From the NCBI RefSeq assembly GCF_900107165.1, contig NZ_FNOY01000004.1, positions 1-64,000 of the forward strand: 64,000 nt of DNA, read 5' to 3'. Positions within the stretch are counted from its first letter, which is position 1, and each line of letters opens with the position of its first letter. Below the pieces are notes generated by a model. It saw nothing but the letters and a program-made list of their open reading frames with translations, was not told the origin of the DNA and did no database searches. The DNA is from Nitrosomonas halophila (GTDB lineage: Bacteria > Pseudomonadota > Gammaproteobacteria > Burkholderiales > Nitrosomonadaceae). A program made the translations under genes and the position numbers. Below are positions 16,827 to 26,623 of the stretch, in pieces.

Positions 16827-17180
16827 TCTGTCCAAAAACAGACAGTCAGCAACATCCATCTGAAAGACGAAAAGCAATACAGGTTACCCATAACACCTGA
16901 ATCCGGCATTCTCGACCGAGAGGCCGGTGGTATCGGTTTTCAAAGTTTAGGGCGAGACATAACTTTACTGAATGGTCGCTCCCTTCCAGGGCGTCATAAC
17001 ATGCCACCAATCGAAAATCCGGGCCAATGCCTTTGCATCAACCTGCATATCCCTATACCAAGCCGGATAGCGACACAATAAAATCACTGACTGTAATTAA
17101 ATTGTCACAATCGGGCGAGATAATGCTCGAATTGATGGCGGTCATGACGATTACGCTATCACCGGTTATGGCAAACCCTG

Positions 17181-17339
17181 GGAGGCTGTCCGAGAGACTG
17201 ATCTACTGCGGACGAGCCTGATTGGCCGGATTTTACGATCCTTTTCGTTAAATAGAACGACTATTCGCCTCAAATGATCGGAAAAATCCAACTCAACCAG
17301 TCTCGCCCTCGCTACGATCGCTATTCTCGGACAGCCTCC
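17181..17339. mobile_element. MITE-like inverted-repeat element, GGAGGCTGTCC family, copy 1
   Basis: A 159-bp element begins GGAGGCTGTCCGAGA and ends with the complementary CTCGGACAGCCTCC. Its interior closely resembles the copy at 49524, including the stretch GATCCTTTTCGTTRAATAGAAC. No coding capacity is present. Flanks do not show a clear target duplication, so this copy is probably old. The remainder of 16827-17404 has no gene that I can support. Confidence 0.75.
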
Positions 17340-17404
17340 TAGCATTTACCGATAATCGATCGAACTGGTTTTTACTTCTCCTTCAGAACTTTTCACACAC
17401 GAAA

Positions 17405-18946
17405 ATGCTAAAAAGATTCGACCATCGTGCCCTTGTTGCCGCGCTGCTGGCTTTGTTTATTTCACACGAAACACACGCACAACAACTGATTTTATACGTC
17501 GATACAGTCACCAAACAGGTCTACACAGAACCCGGTAAAAACAGGGTAAAACTTGGCACTTTCCAGCAAGTGGATGACCCATCCACGCTCGCAGCTGACA
17601 AAACGGAAACCAAACCATCAGAAATCGACTTGGAACAGACCAAGGAAGAGCTCAGAAAAGTCAAACAGGAACTCGAAGAACAGCTGATGGCCAAGGAAAA
17701 GGCTGCCGAAGAAATGCTCGAGCAGGCAATCGACAAGAAGCTTGATAAAGCCACTCGTGCAGCAGATGCGATCGTGCGCAGCAAGATCCCCACAGCCATC
17801 AAACCTGATGCGGAAAAGAAATGGTATGACCGGATCGGTATGCGCGGCTATGTCCAGTTTCGTTACAACAAAAGTTTGTGGGGCGACAAGGACCAGGTCT
17901 CGTTCTGGCCGGATAGCTCGGTCGGGCCGGACAAATCATTCCTGATCCGGCGTGCACGGCTGATTCTTTTCGGCAACATCACCGACCATCTCTACCTGTA
18001 TATCCAGCCGGATTTAGCCAGCACACCAACCGGCTCCAGTACGACACATTTCGCGCAACTGCGCGATGCTTATGGCGACATTTTCTTTGACAAGAAAAAG
18101 GAGTTCCGTATTCGGGTCGGGCAATCCAAGATTCCCTATAGTTTCGAAAACTTGCAATCCAGCCAGCTTCGCCTGGCATTGGACCGCAATGATGCAATGA
18201 ACAGCTGTTGCCGGGATGAACGTGATATCGGGGCATTCTTTTACTGGACCCCTACCCACATCCGGGATCGGTTCAAAGACCTCATCACCAAAAACCTGAA
18301 AAGCTCGGGCGATTACGGGATGTTTGCCTTCGGTGTTTATAACGGACAAGGTGCCAACCGCGTCGAACTGAACGACCAGGTCCACATGGTCAGTCGCTTT
18401 ACCTACCCCTATCAATTCGAGAACGGTCAAATTTTCGAAGCGGGTGTGCAGGGCATCCACGGACGTTTTGTTCCGTCAGCCGGTCCTAACGCCGACGGCA
18501 TCACGCCGACGAGAAATGCACCCAACAAGGGTTTTAAAGACCAGCGCGTGGGTGTGCATGCGGTGCTCTACCCTCAGCCATTCGGTCTGCAAGCCGAATG
18601 GAACTGGGGCAAGGGTCCGCAGTTGGATGGCAGCCAAACGGTAATCGGCAATGGAACCTTGAACGGCGGCTATGTGCAGGCCATGTATAAACATGACAGC
18701 GAACGATGGGGTACCCTGTTTCCGTTTGTCAAATGGCAGTACTTCGATGGTGCGCTGAAGTTCGAGCGCAATACCCCCCAAAACCGCGTGAGAGATCTGG
18801 AATTCGGTCTGGAGTGGCAAATTTTTCCAGAACTTGAAATTGTGGCAACTTATGCCATGATGAATCGCACCGATGTCAGAAACCCACCCTACGATCGATT
18901 CAAGGCCGATATTCTTAGATTCCAGCTGCAGTGGAATTATTTCTAA
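17405..18946 (+). CDS. Phosphate-selective porin (OprP/OprO family) with coiled-coil stalk
   Basis: The 513-residue outer-membrane protein has a signal peptide (cleavage after THA, residue 25), a long charged coiled coil (about 70-130, KTEELRKVKQELEEQ-like), and then a beta barrel that ends in the terminal Phe (LQWNYF). The barrel start (GYVQFRYNKSLWG) and the RRARLILFGNITDHLYLYIQPD segment fit the OprP/OprO family (PF07396). A Cys-Cys pair lies in the NSCCRDERDIG loop. These porins pass anions such as phosphate or polyphosphate, but specificity here is not determined. It may be monocistronic. Confidence 0.84.
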   Translation: MLKRFDHRALVAALLALFISHETHAQQLILYVDTVTKQVYTEPGKNRVKLGTFQQVDDPSTLAADKTETKPSEIDLEQTKEELRKVKQELEEQLMAKEKAAEEMLEQAIDKKLDKATRAADAIVRSKIPTAIKPDAEKKWYDRIGMRGYVQFRYNKSLWGDKDQVSFWPDSSVGPDKSFLIRRARLILFGNITDHLYLYIQPDLASTPTGSSTTHFAQLRDAYGDIFFDKKKEFRIRVGQSKIPYSFENLQSSQLRLALDRNDAMNSCCRDERDIGAFFYWTPTHIRDRFKDLITKNLKSSGDYGMFAFGVYNGQGANRVELNDQVHMVSRFTYPYQFENGQIFEAGVQGIHGRFVPSAGPNADGITPTRNAPNKGFKDQRVGVHAVLYPQPFGLQAEWNWGKGPQLDGSQTVIGNGTLNGGYVQAMYKHDSERWGTLFPFVKWQYFDGALKFERNTPQNRVRDLEFGLEWQIFPELEIVATYAMMNRTDVRNPPYDRFKADILRFQLQWNYF

Positions 18947-18955
18947 AACACGGCA

Positions 18956-18998
18956 ACCCTACATAATTGAGAGCAATAGCTGCATTGCTATGTAGGGT
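18956..18998. terminator. Hairpin downstream of the porin gene
   Basis: ACCCTACATA pairs perfectly with TATGTAGGGT, with an inner GCAAT/ATTGC stem, starting 10 bases after the porin stop. No U-tract follows, so it may act as an mRNA-stabilising end or a repeat rather than a classical terminator. A second palindrome, GGTGCAC-CT-GTGCACC (18996-19011), abuts it. Confidence 0.45.
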
Positions 18999-19151
18999 GC
19001 ACCTGTGCACCGATTAGCTGGTGACTGTGCCATATACAGCTCATTTGCCAGCGGATATGCTTCCAGCACACCGCGCCATCACAAGCCACGCGGGCAGCGT
19101 GGTGGCCTGAAAAAAGTCGCGTGACCGCCAGTCGCCTCACCGAAGCTTCAT

Positions 19152-19184
19152 GCTGAGCAAGCGCACCCCACGCGCTTGCTCAGC
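19152..19184. terminator. 13-bp perfect hairpin between porin and yajQ
   Basis: GCTGAGCAAGCGC and GCGCTTGCTCAGC are perfectly complementary around a seven-base loop, between two convergent genes. There is no U-tract on either strand, so a bidirectional terminator role is only likely, not shown. Confidence 0.45.
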
Positions 19185-19251
19185 ACAATGTACATGGAAA
19201 TACGCGCGCTGCACGGTGAATGCAAAGCTTTGGCTGATTGAAGCAGGCGTT

Positions 19252-19737
19252 TTAATCCCGGAAATTACGGAATTGCAGGGGTTGCTCGTTAATGCTGCTT
19301 TTAACGAGCTGTATCACCTCCTGCAGGACATCGCGCTTGGTGCCGGTCACGCGCACCACTTCGCCCTGAATGCTGGCTTGGGCTTTGAGCTTGCTGTCCT
19401 TGATCAGCTTGATGATTTTTTTGGCCAGATCGCTCTCCACCCCAGTTTTTACCGTGACTTTCTGCCGGACTTTATTGCCGCTGATCTTTTCTATCGTGCC
19501 TTTATCCAAACTGCGAACATCGATTTCGCGCTTGGTGCACTTGGCGATCAAAATATCCATCACTTGGGAAAGCTTGAATTCATCATCGGCATAGACCTGG
19601 AGCTCATAATCACTCTGCTCGACTCTCGCATCCGAACCCTTGAAATCGAAGCGTGTCCCCACTTCCTTATTGACCTGATCGACAGCATTGCGAACCTCCT
19701 GCTTATCTACCTCGGAAACAATATCAAATGAAGGCAT
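19252..19737 (-). CDS. yajQ: YajQ-family nucleotide/c-di-GMP-binding protein
   Basis: The 161-residue cytosolic protein matches YajQ over its whole length (usual size about 160): [21 protein letters not shown] at the start, [10 protein letters not shown] near 31-40, [17 protein letters not shown] in the middle and [27 protein letters not shown]-like C-terminal half. Members bind nucleotides or RNA, and a Xanthomonas homologue binds cyclic di-GMP. It stands alone between the porin and arginine genes. Confidence 0.93.
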   Translation of the reverse strand: MPSFDIVSEVDKQEVRNAVDQVNKEVGTRFDFKGSDARVEQSDYELQVYADDEFKLSQVMDILIAKCTKREIDVRSLDKGTIEKISGNKVRQKVTVKTGVESDLAKKIIKLIKDSKLKAQASIQGEVVRVTGTKRDVLQEVIQLVKSSINEQPLQFRNFRD

Positions 19738-19924
19738 AATTTTTCCCCAATTCAGTTATTTCACTACTTTCCGATTGGCCGGAAAGAAAATGACGTCATT
19801 ATTCAATGCGGCTTTGGACCATTTTCAGTATGCATGTGCAATCCGCAAAAGTTCATCGTTGGTGATTGTTGTGCGCAAGCGCATCCTACGATGGCTGACC
19901 ATATCCGCCAACCATCGCCACGTA

Positions 19925-21139
19925 TCAGCTGTTACGCCGCGCCTGTGCAATACGCATTCTCAGTGCATTGAGCTTGATGAACCCTGCTGCGTCAGCATGA
20001 TTGTAAGCGCCTTCGTCGTCCTCGAAAGTCGCGATATTGGGATCGAACAATGAATCCGTCTTCGAATCACGTCCAATCACCATGACATTTCCCTTGTATA
20101 GTTTGACACGTACCCAGCCATTCACGGAAGTCTGCGATCCATCAATCATGGTTTGCAAAAGCTTCCGCTCCGGACTCCACCAGTAACCGTTATAAATCAG
20201 TGCTGCATAACGTGGCATCAGGTCATCCTTCAAATGCGCCACTTCCCGGTCGAGCGTGATGGACTCGATCGCACGGTGTGCGCGCAACATGATCGTTCCA
20301 CCTGGGGTTTCATAGCAGCCGCGTGACTTCATGCCAACATAACGATTCTCGACCAGATCCAGGCGGCCAATGCCATGTTTGCCGCCAAGTTGATTGAGTT
20401 TGGCCAGCACAGCGGCTGGAGAAAGTTTCTCGCCGTTCAGTGCAACAATGTCACCATGTTCGTATTCGATATCCAGATACTCCGGTTCATCGGGCGCTGC
20501 CTCAGGAGCTACCGACCAGCGCCACATGGATTCTTCGGGCGCTTGGGCCGGATCTTCCAGCGCACGCCCTTCATAGGAAATATGCAGCAAATTGGCATCC
20601 ATGCTATAGGGTGAGCCTTGCTTTTGCTTCATCTCGATCGGAATCCCCTGTTTTTCCGCATAGATCAGCAGCTTCTCACGCGAGGTCAGATCCCATTCAC
20701 GCCAGGGTGCGATAACGTGGATATCTGGTTGCAGCGCATAATAACCCAGCTCGAACCGGACTTGATCATTGCCCTTTCCGGTTGCGCCATGCGACACGGC
20801 ATCCGCTCCCGTTGCGCGCGCAATCTCGATCTGCCGCTTGGCAATCAGGGGTCTGGCAATACTGGTGCCAAGCAGATATTCGCCCTCATAAACAGTATTG
20901 GCACGGAACATGGGAAAGACATAGTCGCGCACAAACTCTTCACGCAAGTCTTCAATAAATATCTCCTTGATGCCAAATTGTTTGGCCTTGGCGCGTGCCG
21001 GTTCGATCTCCTCGCCTTGACCAATATCAGCGGTGAAGGTCACGACTTCACACTGATAGGTATCTTGCAGCCATTTGAGTATGACCGAAGTATCCAGTCC
21101 CCCTGAAAACGCCAGAACAGTTTTCTTAATTTTATCCAT
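19925..21139 (-). CDS. argG: Argininosuccinate synthase
   Basis: The 404-residue enzyme joins citrulline and aspartate with ATP to make argininosuccinate, the next-to-last step to arginine. The ATP loop FSGGLDTS is at residues 10-17. Typical segments follow: [19 protein letters not shown], the APEEAP-type insertion and [14 protein letters not shown] near 270. The ATG at 21139 is chosen over an upstream TTG because [14 protein letters not shown] is the family start. argF lies 39 bases upstream on the same strand, so they are probably cotranscribed. Confidence 0.96.
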   Translation of the reverse strand: MDKIKKTVLAFSGGLDTSVILKWLQDTYQCEVVTFTADIGQGEEIEPARAKAKQFGIKEIFIEDLREEFVRDYVFPMFRANTVYEGEYLLGTSIARPLIAKRQIEIARATGADAVSHGATGKGNDQVRFELGYYALQPDIHVIAPWREWDLTSREKLLIYAEKQGIPIEMKQKQGSPYSMDANLLHISYEGRALEDPAQAPEESMWRWSVAPEAAPDEPEYLDIEYEHGDIVALNGEKLSPAAVLAKLNQLGGKHGIGRLDLVENRYVGMKSRGCYETPGGTIMLRAHRAIESITLDREVAHLKDDLMPRYAALIYNGYWWSPERKLLQTMIDGSQTSVNGWVRVKLYKGNVMVIGRDSKTDSLFDPNIATFEDDEGAYNHADAAGFIKLNALRMRIAQARRNS

Positions 21140-21178
21140 ATCATTAATTCTCAATCAAAATTTTTGCCAGGCCCAGAA

Positions 21179-22102
21179 TCACCTGATATCAATCCTGCCC
21201 AGCAGCAAGTACTCCATCAAAGCCTTCTGGGTATGGAGGCGGTTCTCTGCTTCATCCCACACCACGGACTGTGGCCCATCGATCACTTCCGCATCCACTT
21301 CTTCCCCTCGGTGAGCGGGCAGACAATGCATGAACAGGGCATCCTGCTTCGCATAGGCCATCATCTCAGCGTCGACTCTGAAATCGGCAAAATCATTTTT
21401 GCGTACAGCAGTTTCTTCTTCAAATCCCATACTGGTCCAGACATCCGTGGTGACCAAATCGGCATCCTTAACCGCATCAAACGGAGAAGAAAACTGCTCG
21501 TAATGATCTGTTCCATACAAACCTGCCCGCTCGGGTTCCACTTCATAACCAGGCGGAGTTGCCACATGCACGTTGAAATCGAAAATTTCCGCCGCCTGCA
21601 GCCAGGTATTGCACATGTTGTTCGAATCACCGATCCAGGCCACCGTTCTGCCAGCAATGCTGCCACGGTGTTCCGTAAAGGTAAAAATATCTGCCAGGAT
21701 CTGGCAGGGATGGTATTCATCGGTCAGGCCATTGATCACCGGCACACGTGAATTCTCGGCAAAACGTTCGATGATCTGGTGCTCGTAAGTGCGAATGGTG
21801 ATGATATCGACCATCCGTGAAATCACGCGCGCGGCATCCTCTACCGGCTCGCCACGCCCCAATTGGGTATCGCGCGTGGAAAGGTAAATGGCGCTGCCGC
21901 CCAGTTGGTGCATGCCCGCCTCGAATGACAGGCGGGTACGGGTTGAATGTTTGTCAAAAATCATGGCCAGAGTGCGATCCGTCAATGGCCAGTAACGGCG
22001 GTATTGCTTGAATTCATTCTTGATCCAGCGCGTCCGGTCAAACAGATACTCATATTCCGTCCGCTCGAAATCCTTGAACTGCAAAAAATGCTTGGTTTGC
22101 AT
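21179..22102 (-). CDS. argF: Ornithine carbamoyltransferase
   Basis: The 307-residue enzyme transfers the carbamoyl group from carbamoyl phosphate to ornithine to make citrulline. The carbamoyl-phosphate loop STRTR (about 53-57), HPCQILAD (about 131) and the ornithine/catalytic HCLPAHRGEEV (about 263-273) are all intact. It feeds argG directly downstream. The presence of a true argF here makes it less likely that the ATCase-like gene at 59359 is an ornithine enzyme. Confidence 0.96.
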   Translation of the reverse strand: MQTKHFLQFKDFERTEYEYLFDRTRWIKNEFKQYRRYWPLTDRTLAMIFDKHSTRTRLSFEAGMHQLGGSAIYLSTRDTQLGRGEPVEDAARVISRMVDIITIRTYEHQIIERFAENSRVPVINGLTDEYHPCQILADIFTFTEHRGSIAGRTVAWIGDSNNMCNTWLQAAEIFDFNVHVATPPGYEVEPERAGLYGTDHYEQFSSPFDAVKDADLVTTDVWTSMGFEEETAVRKNDFADFRVDAEMMAYAKQDALFMHCLPAHRGEEVDAEVIDGPQSVVWDEAENRLHTQKALMEYLLLGRIDIR

Positions 22103-22459
22103 AAACTGTACTGCCTGCTAGTAAAAAATATCGTAACGATCGAGCATGCGGCTGATTGACCCGGTTTGCCATGCCATATGCCTGGAACAGCAGCAAACTG
22201 TCTGGTTACATGAAAAATATCGAATACCCACCCATATTTGGCTATGGGCCGATCAACGATTCTCAGCCCGATATCCTATCTCGCCAAGCAAGCACCTCAA
22301 GTTGGATTGCCAATAACATTCGGGCAGATTGCAGCATCATAACTTATCGCAGGTTTTGCGGTGCGCAAACACACCCCGAGTTGAAAGGCATGCCATGCGC
22401 CACGCTGCGCCGAGTATCGAGAGTCAGCACAGCGCCCGAATGCTCTGGATATGGGCTGG
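22103..22459. other. Spacer between argD and argF, nothing recognised
   Basis: The 357 bases between the two arginine genes hold no supported coding sequence or clear hairpin. A promoter for argF-argG is expected here, but no confident -35/-10 pair could be picked. Confidence 0.5.
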
Positions 22460-23629
22460 CTACTTCAGCCGATCTGTAAGAAATCGGTCGATGAGATCGG
22501 ATGTCTGGGCCACTACTTGCTCCGCCTCCGCTTGCTGCATATTCAATGCAGGTAACAAACGTACCACTTTTTCTGAAGTCACATTGATCAGCAGCTGACG
22601 TTCCAGCGCCTCGCGCACAAGCTCTCCACAAGCGATCGGCAGCTCGATACCCATCATCATCCCCTGCCCCCTGATTTTCAGTACGTCTTGCCAGGCCTGC
22701 AGCCGCTGTCTGAATCGCTCGCGCATAAAGTCGCCAATGGTGACCGCATTGGCCAACAATGCTTCCCGCTCGATCACTTCCAGGGTCGTCAATGCCGCTC
22801 TGCATGCAAGCGGATTCCCGCCAAAGGTCGAGGCATGGTTGCCCGGATTGAATAATGTCGCCGCTTTCCCGCTTGCCAGACAGGCACCGATAGGCATGCC
22901 AGACCCCAGCCCCTTCGCCAGCGTCATGACATCCGGCAGAATATCGCTGTGCTGAAAAGCGAACCATTTACCGGTCCGCCCCAGGCCACATTGCACCTCA
23001 TCCAGCATTAACAGCCATTCATTCTGATCACATATGTGGCGCAACCCTTGCAAATAGCTGGCTTGCGGAAAATTGACCCCGCCTTCGCCCTGATAGGTTT
23101 CGAGCAGGACCGCAACGATATTTTTGTTATGCGCAGCGACGTGCTGGACCGCAGCCAGATCGTCATAGGGTACGCGCACAAAGCCGGTGAGCAGAGGCTC
23201 GAATCCCGCCTGGGTTTTACGGTTGCCGGTTGCGGTCAATGTCGCCATCGTGCGGCCATGGAAGGAGCGCTCCATGACGATGATGGTCGGCAAATCGATC
23301 CCGCGATTGTGGCCATACAGCCGCGCCAGCTTGATGGCGGCTTCATTGGCTTCTGCACCGGAATTACAAAAAAAGGCGTTATCCAGCCCTGACAGTTTGG
23401 CCAGCCGCTCTGCCAGCAATGCCTGATTCTCGATATGATAGAGATTCGAGGTATGCACCAGGGTCGCAGCCTGCTCGCATAACGCGCGCGCCAATGCCGG
23501 ATGACAATGCCCAAGTCCACAAACAGCGATACCCGATAGCGCGTCAAGATAGCGAACGCCCCGGTCATCCCACAGCCAAACGCCCTCTCCCCTCACAAAG
23601 GTAACAGGCAGCCGTGCATAAGTATTCAT
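22460..23629 (-). CDS. argD: Acetylornithine aminotransferase
   Basis: The 389-residue class III PLP aminotransferase converts N-acetylglutamate semialdehyde to N-acetylornithine with glutamate. Seen motifs are NSGAEANEAAIKLAR (PLP phosphate contact), LDEVQCGLGRTGKWFAFQ with the PLP-binding Asp, and TLAKGLGSGMPIGA with the Schiff-base Lys. The ATG at 23629 (MNTYARLPVTFVRGEG) gives the usual family length; an upstream extension of 23 codons is not conserved. It is the first gene of the argD-argF-argG run. Confidence 0.94.
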   Translation of the reverse strand: MNTYARLPVTFVRGEGVWLWDDRGVRYLDALSGIAVCGLGHCHPALARALCEQAATLVHTSNLYHIENQALLAERLAKLSGLDNAFFCNSGAEANEAAIKLARLYGHNRGIDLPTIIVMERSFHGRTMATLTATGNRKTQAGFEPLLTGFVRVPYDDLAAVQHVAAHNKNIVAVLLETYQGEGGVNFPQASYLQGLRHICDQNEWLLMLDEVQCGLGRTGKWFAFQHSDILPDVMTLAKGLGSGMPIGACLASGKAATLFNPGNHASTFGGNPLACRAALTTLEVIEREALLANAVTIGDFMRERFRQRLQAWQDVLKIRGQGMMMGIELPIACGELVREALERQLLINVTSEKVVRLLPALNMQQAEAEQVVAQTSDLIDRFLTDRLK

Positions 23630-23674
23630 CAAATAGGACACAGCAAGTACACTCTTTTCTAATCTGAAAACAGG

Positions 23675-23694
23675 ACGGCGGCTTACGCCGCCGT
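23675..23694 (-). terminator. Strong GC hairpin after the ydbH-ynbE-ydbL run
   Basis: ACGGCGGC and GCCGCCGT pair perfectly around a TTAC loop. It lies between the end of ydbL and argD on the reverse strand. Only a poor U-tract follows (CCTGTTTTC), so efficiency is uncertain. Confidence 0.5.
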
Positions 23695-23894
23695 ACAAAA
23701 ATCAATCGTTCAATTTATCGCAATGCTGATTGCAGCACAAGTCACCCCATCCGGCAATAGGCACCCTCCAACCGAGAGCCCTTCACTTTGCCAAAGACCT
23801 CGAGCTTGGCAATGTTCACTTATTTATCATTTCATTTCAAGCGAAATCTCTCACCAGAAATGGCAACACCAACGTTGAACCGATGCGGCATGAT

Positions 23895-24314
23895 TTATTT
23901 TCTGCGCCAGGAGCCATCTGCCTGCTGATACCACCAACCCGGTTTTGCCAATGAGATCCAGCGCTGGCTGAAGGTGGCGCGAATATTGCTCTCCCACTCG
24001 GGATGACTGTTGGCGCGTGCAATTTCCCGGTAAAGCGCATTGCGATCCTGGTTTTCCGCAGTCACCAATTGATTGACCGTTTGTCGTGCAGCCAGGGGCA
24101 CAGCGTTTGCATCGCGCAGCATGATCAATCCATCGCGAGTCAGACCGACCGCACCGCTGTTATAGTAGGACTCCAGCTGGCTATGGCGCTGCTGCATGCT
24201 TTGCTTGAGCCGCGTAATTGCAGGGGTATTCGCTTCCAGGTCGGCTACGGCTTGACCGATCCCCGGCAAACACAACAAAACCAGTAGCATTAGCCGCCAT
24301 ATTACGATAGGCAT
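23895..24314 (-). CDS. ydbL: YdbL-family periplasmic protein (DUF1318)
   Basis: The 139-residue protein has a signal peptide (about 1-24, LLVLLCLPGIGQAVA) and the DUF1318 body, including GLTRDGLIMLRDANAVPLAARQTVNQLVTAENQDRNALYREIARAN in pieces that match YdbL. The ATG at 24314 is preceded by AAGGGG at good spacing; a frame extending upstream is rejected. YdbL is the third gene of the ydbH-ynbE-ydbL operon, whose products help move phospholipid to the outer membrane in E. coli. This protein is somewhat longer than E. coli YdbL. Confidence 0.85.
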   Translation of the reverse strand: MPIVIWRLMLLVLLCLPGIGQAVADLEANTPAITRLKQSMQQRHSQLESYYNSGAVGLTRDGLIMLRDANAVPLAARQTVNQLVTAENQDRNALYREIARANSHPEWESNIRATFSQRWISLAKPGWWYQQADGSWRRK

Positions 24315-24358
24315 GAGTGTACCCCTTTCAATCAAATAACGATGAGTAAACAACCGGA

Positions 24359-24550
24359 TCATTGTGATGTGCGCTCACCCGCTTCGCTCTCTGTCGCCGC
24401 CGGTTCTTCAATCTGCCACACTTCCTCGATGATTTTGTCGGCGACCTTCTCTGCTGCGGCGGCCGGAAAGTAAATATTGATCGTGACACATGCGGATAGC
24501 AACAATCCAGCAAATATCAGCAATACCGGAACCAAGTATCTTTTTGTCAT
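24359..24550 (-). CDS. ynbE: YnbE-family outer-membrane lipoprotein
   Basis: The 63-residue lipoprotein has a short signal peptide with lipobox LLSAC (Cys near 21), directly followed by VTINIYFPAAAAEKVADKIIEEVW, which is the conserved YnbE core. YnbE is thought to extend the YdbH beta structure at the outer membrane, completing a lipid-conducting bridge. It starts 7 bases after the ydbH stop. The tail (EEPAATESEAGERTSQ) is acidic and polar. Confidence 0.9.
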   Translation of the reverse strand: MTKRYLVPVLLIFAGLLLSACVTINIYFPAAAAEKVADKIIEEVWQIEEPAATESEAGERTSQ

Positions 24551-24556
24551 AGCATT

Positions 24557-26608
24557 TTAATGAATGATGGGACTGCCGCTTTTGATGGCATGCTCCAGAC
24601 GTTTGATCAGTTCCGGCCAGTCCACTTGCCGATTATAGCCCGTGATGGTAATTGCCGGCACACCACTTCCTTTGACCAACACATAACCCCGTTCGTTGCT
24701 GGACGCTGGTTCGATCCCTCCCATCTGACAGACACTGCCGCGCAATCGACAGCGCCAGCCTATCTCGGCGTATCTGAATTGCTCAAAAAAACTTAGCAAG
24801 CGCCGCTGGATCGCCGGCATGGCCGACGCGCCACCTAAGGCCGTCAGATTCTGGATCGCTGCTTGGCTGATACGCCGCTTATAGCGACCCGGACTGCTGG
24901 CAAGGCTGGCATCAAACCTGACCGGCTCCCAATTGACGAGCTCGAGATCACTGACCTCGACATCCACCCGTCCTTGTATTCTGCCAAATGAATAGGCCCG
25001 TGTCAGCAAATCGAGATCGATATGGTGCATCGCCATATCCATGGTCAAATGAGGGGTTCGGCTGAGGGGCTCGGTCAGCACCAGATTTCGCGCCACCACC
25101 ACGCCGTCAAACAAGTTGAAAACGAGCACCCCTTCCATCGTCATGACGGAAGCAGCATAATTCATTTTAGGAATGATGCCGGACAGGGTACCGAACATGG
25201 GCTGGATCTGCAGTGCTTCCGTCAGTTTCTCCATGGATACGGGGAAGAGCCGTCCATTGAATTGCCATTGCCAATCAGTCGCTTGCCGCGAAGCATTGAA
25301 ATTTTCCACCACCACTTTGCCGTCCAGCACTGGCAGCTCCACATAAGGCACGCTGAAATGCATGCCTTCGGTCTCGAGAGAAAAGTGCACCGAACCCAGC
25401 GGGATCCGCAAAATCTGGCCGTGCTCAAGCCGAATGGTTCCAGTCGACCGCCCATTGCTTTGCCAAGGAATATTTGCAACCAGCCCCTCGAACGAGAAAC
25501 GCTCACGGGTATCGATCAGGGTCACATCCTGCAAATCAAGCAGCAACGATTGTTGCCCGGTGTCTTGATAATGCCAGCTGAAGCCTGCCCGACCGCTGGC
25601 CTCGGTTTCGGCCCAAGCTGTTTCTGCAGCCAGCGGCTGGATGATGGACTTGAATAAAGCAGCCATCTCCAAATTCTCCGCCCGCAGCCGCGCTTGACGC
25701 AGCGCCAGCGCCGGGCGCTCGACTTCCCCGGAAAATGCGACCTGACCGATACCCGACAACGCCAGCTCCCCTCGCTCTATACGCAGAGACTGTCCGTTGC
25801 TCGTACCGCTGACAGCCAACCGATGACCGCCACCAGTAAAATAAAAAGGCTGCCAAAACACCCCACCCGCCAACCAGGCAAGCTGGCCCCGCCACTGCCA
25901 GCTACCCTGCTGCTTTCGTTGCGCATCCGCCTCCAGCTGCAAATGCACATCTTCACCGGCACGCAAACCCTCGGCGTCACTGAAGGATAATTCCGTGATC
26001 GCCAGTTTCGCGGCCCATTCCGTCAGCAAGGTTTCGCGCCCACTCAGACCGATTGTGCCATTGATTCTTGCCTGCCGAAGTTGCGGCCAGGCTGCATACT
26101 GCGGCAACAAGCCGGCCAGGCGCCTTCCCTGCCCATTTACTATGCGCAGCGAGCTTTGCCATCCTTCCGGGCGCCATGCCACGGCCAGATGCCATTTTTC
26201 TCTTCTGGCGGGTTCGATGGTCAGGACAATTTTTTTCTGCCGCAAAAACAGCTGCAATGAAACCGGCAAATGTTTACCGGCCAGTTGCAACTGGCCTGCA
26301 TCACAGTCGATCGACTGGCGGCCAATATTGAGACGTTCGCAGGAGAAGCGCAGATTGCGCCACACGCTTTCCCCGATAAGCAACTCATCCAGGTTGATTT
26401 CAAGGTGTGGCATTGGCGCGCCGCTCAAATGGAACTCGACCGACCTTGCACTGAAAGCAGGATGCTGAACTTTCTCAAGCGTGAAAGTAAAGGATGGAAT
26501 AGCTGCCTGTGCTGAAACGGAAACCAGACAAGCCAAGGCAGCCAGCCATGAACAGAGCGTTCGCCCACACCAGCAGCCCGTCCAATTAATATGACAGGAT
26601 ATTGCCAC
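24557..26608 (-). CDS. ydbH: YdbH-family AsmA-like intermembrane lipid transport protein
   Basis: The 683-residue protein has an N-terminal hydrophobic anchor (about 15-36) and a long beta-rich body typical of AsmA/TamB-like bridge proteins, with a YdbH-type C-terminal half (LVVARNLVLTEPLSRTPHLTMDMAMHHIDLDLLTRAYSFGRIQG in parts) that matches PF11739. YdbH, with TamB and YhdP, carries phospholipids between the membranes. It is shorter than E. coli YdbH (about 880). cysM ends 15 bases upstream, so the genes may be cotranscribed. Many open frames on the other strand are shadows. Confidence 0.87.
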   Translation of the reverse strand: MAISCHINWTGCWCGRTLCSWLAALACLVSVSAQAAIPSFTFTLEKVQHPAFSARSVEFHLSGAPMPHLEINLDELLIGESVWRNLRFSCERLNIGRQSIDCDAGQLQLAGKHLPVSLQLFLRQKKIVLTIEPARREKWHLAVAWRPEGWQSSLRIVNGQGRRLAGLLPQYAAWPQLRQARINGTIGLSGRETLLTEWAAKLAITELSFSDAEGLRAGEDVHLQLEADAQRKQQGSWQWRGQLAWLAGGVFWQPFYFTGGGHRLAVSGTSNGQSLRIERGELALSGIGQVAFSGEVERPALALRQARLRAENLEMAALFKSIIQPLAAETAWAETEASGRAGFSWHYQDTGQQSLLLDLQDVTLIDTRERFSFEGLVANIPWQSNGRSTGTIRLEHGQILRIPLGSVHFSLETEGMHFSVPYVELPVLDGKVVVENFNASRQATDWQWQFNGRLFPVSMEKLTEALQIQPMFGTLSGIIPKMNYAASVMTMEGVLVFNLFDGVVVARNLVLTEPLSRTPHLTMDMAMHHIDLDLLTRAYSFGRIQGRVDVEVSDLELVNWEPVRFDASLASSPGRYKRRISQAAIQNLTALGGASAMPAIQRRLLSFFEQFRYAEIGWRCRLRGSVCQMGGIEPASSNERGYVLVKGSGVPAITITGYNRQVDWPELIKRLEHAIKSGSPIIH

Positions 26609-26623
26609 GAAACCTCCCTGGTT

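Noticed and set aside
17100-17180. Short frame reading DGGHDDYAITGYGKPW just left of the MITE at 17181
   Set aside because: It looks a little protein-like, but it is only about 25 codons after a stop and matches no family that I can name; a truncated gene cannot be claimed.
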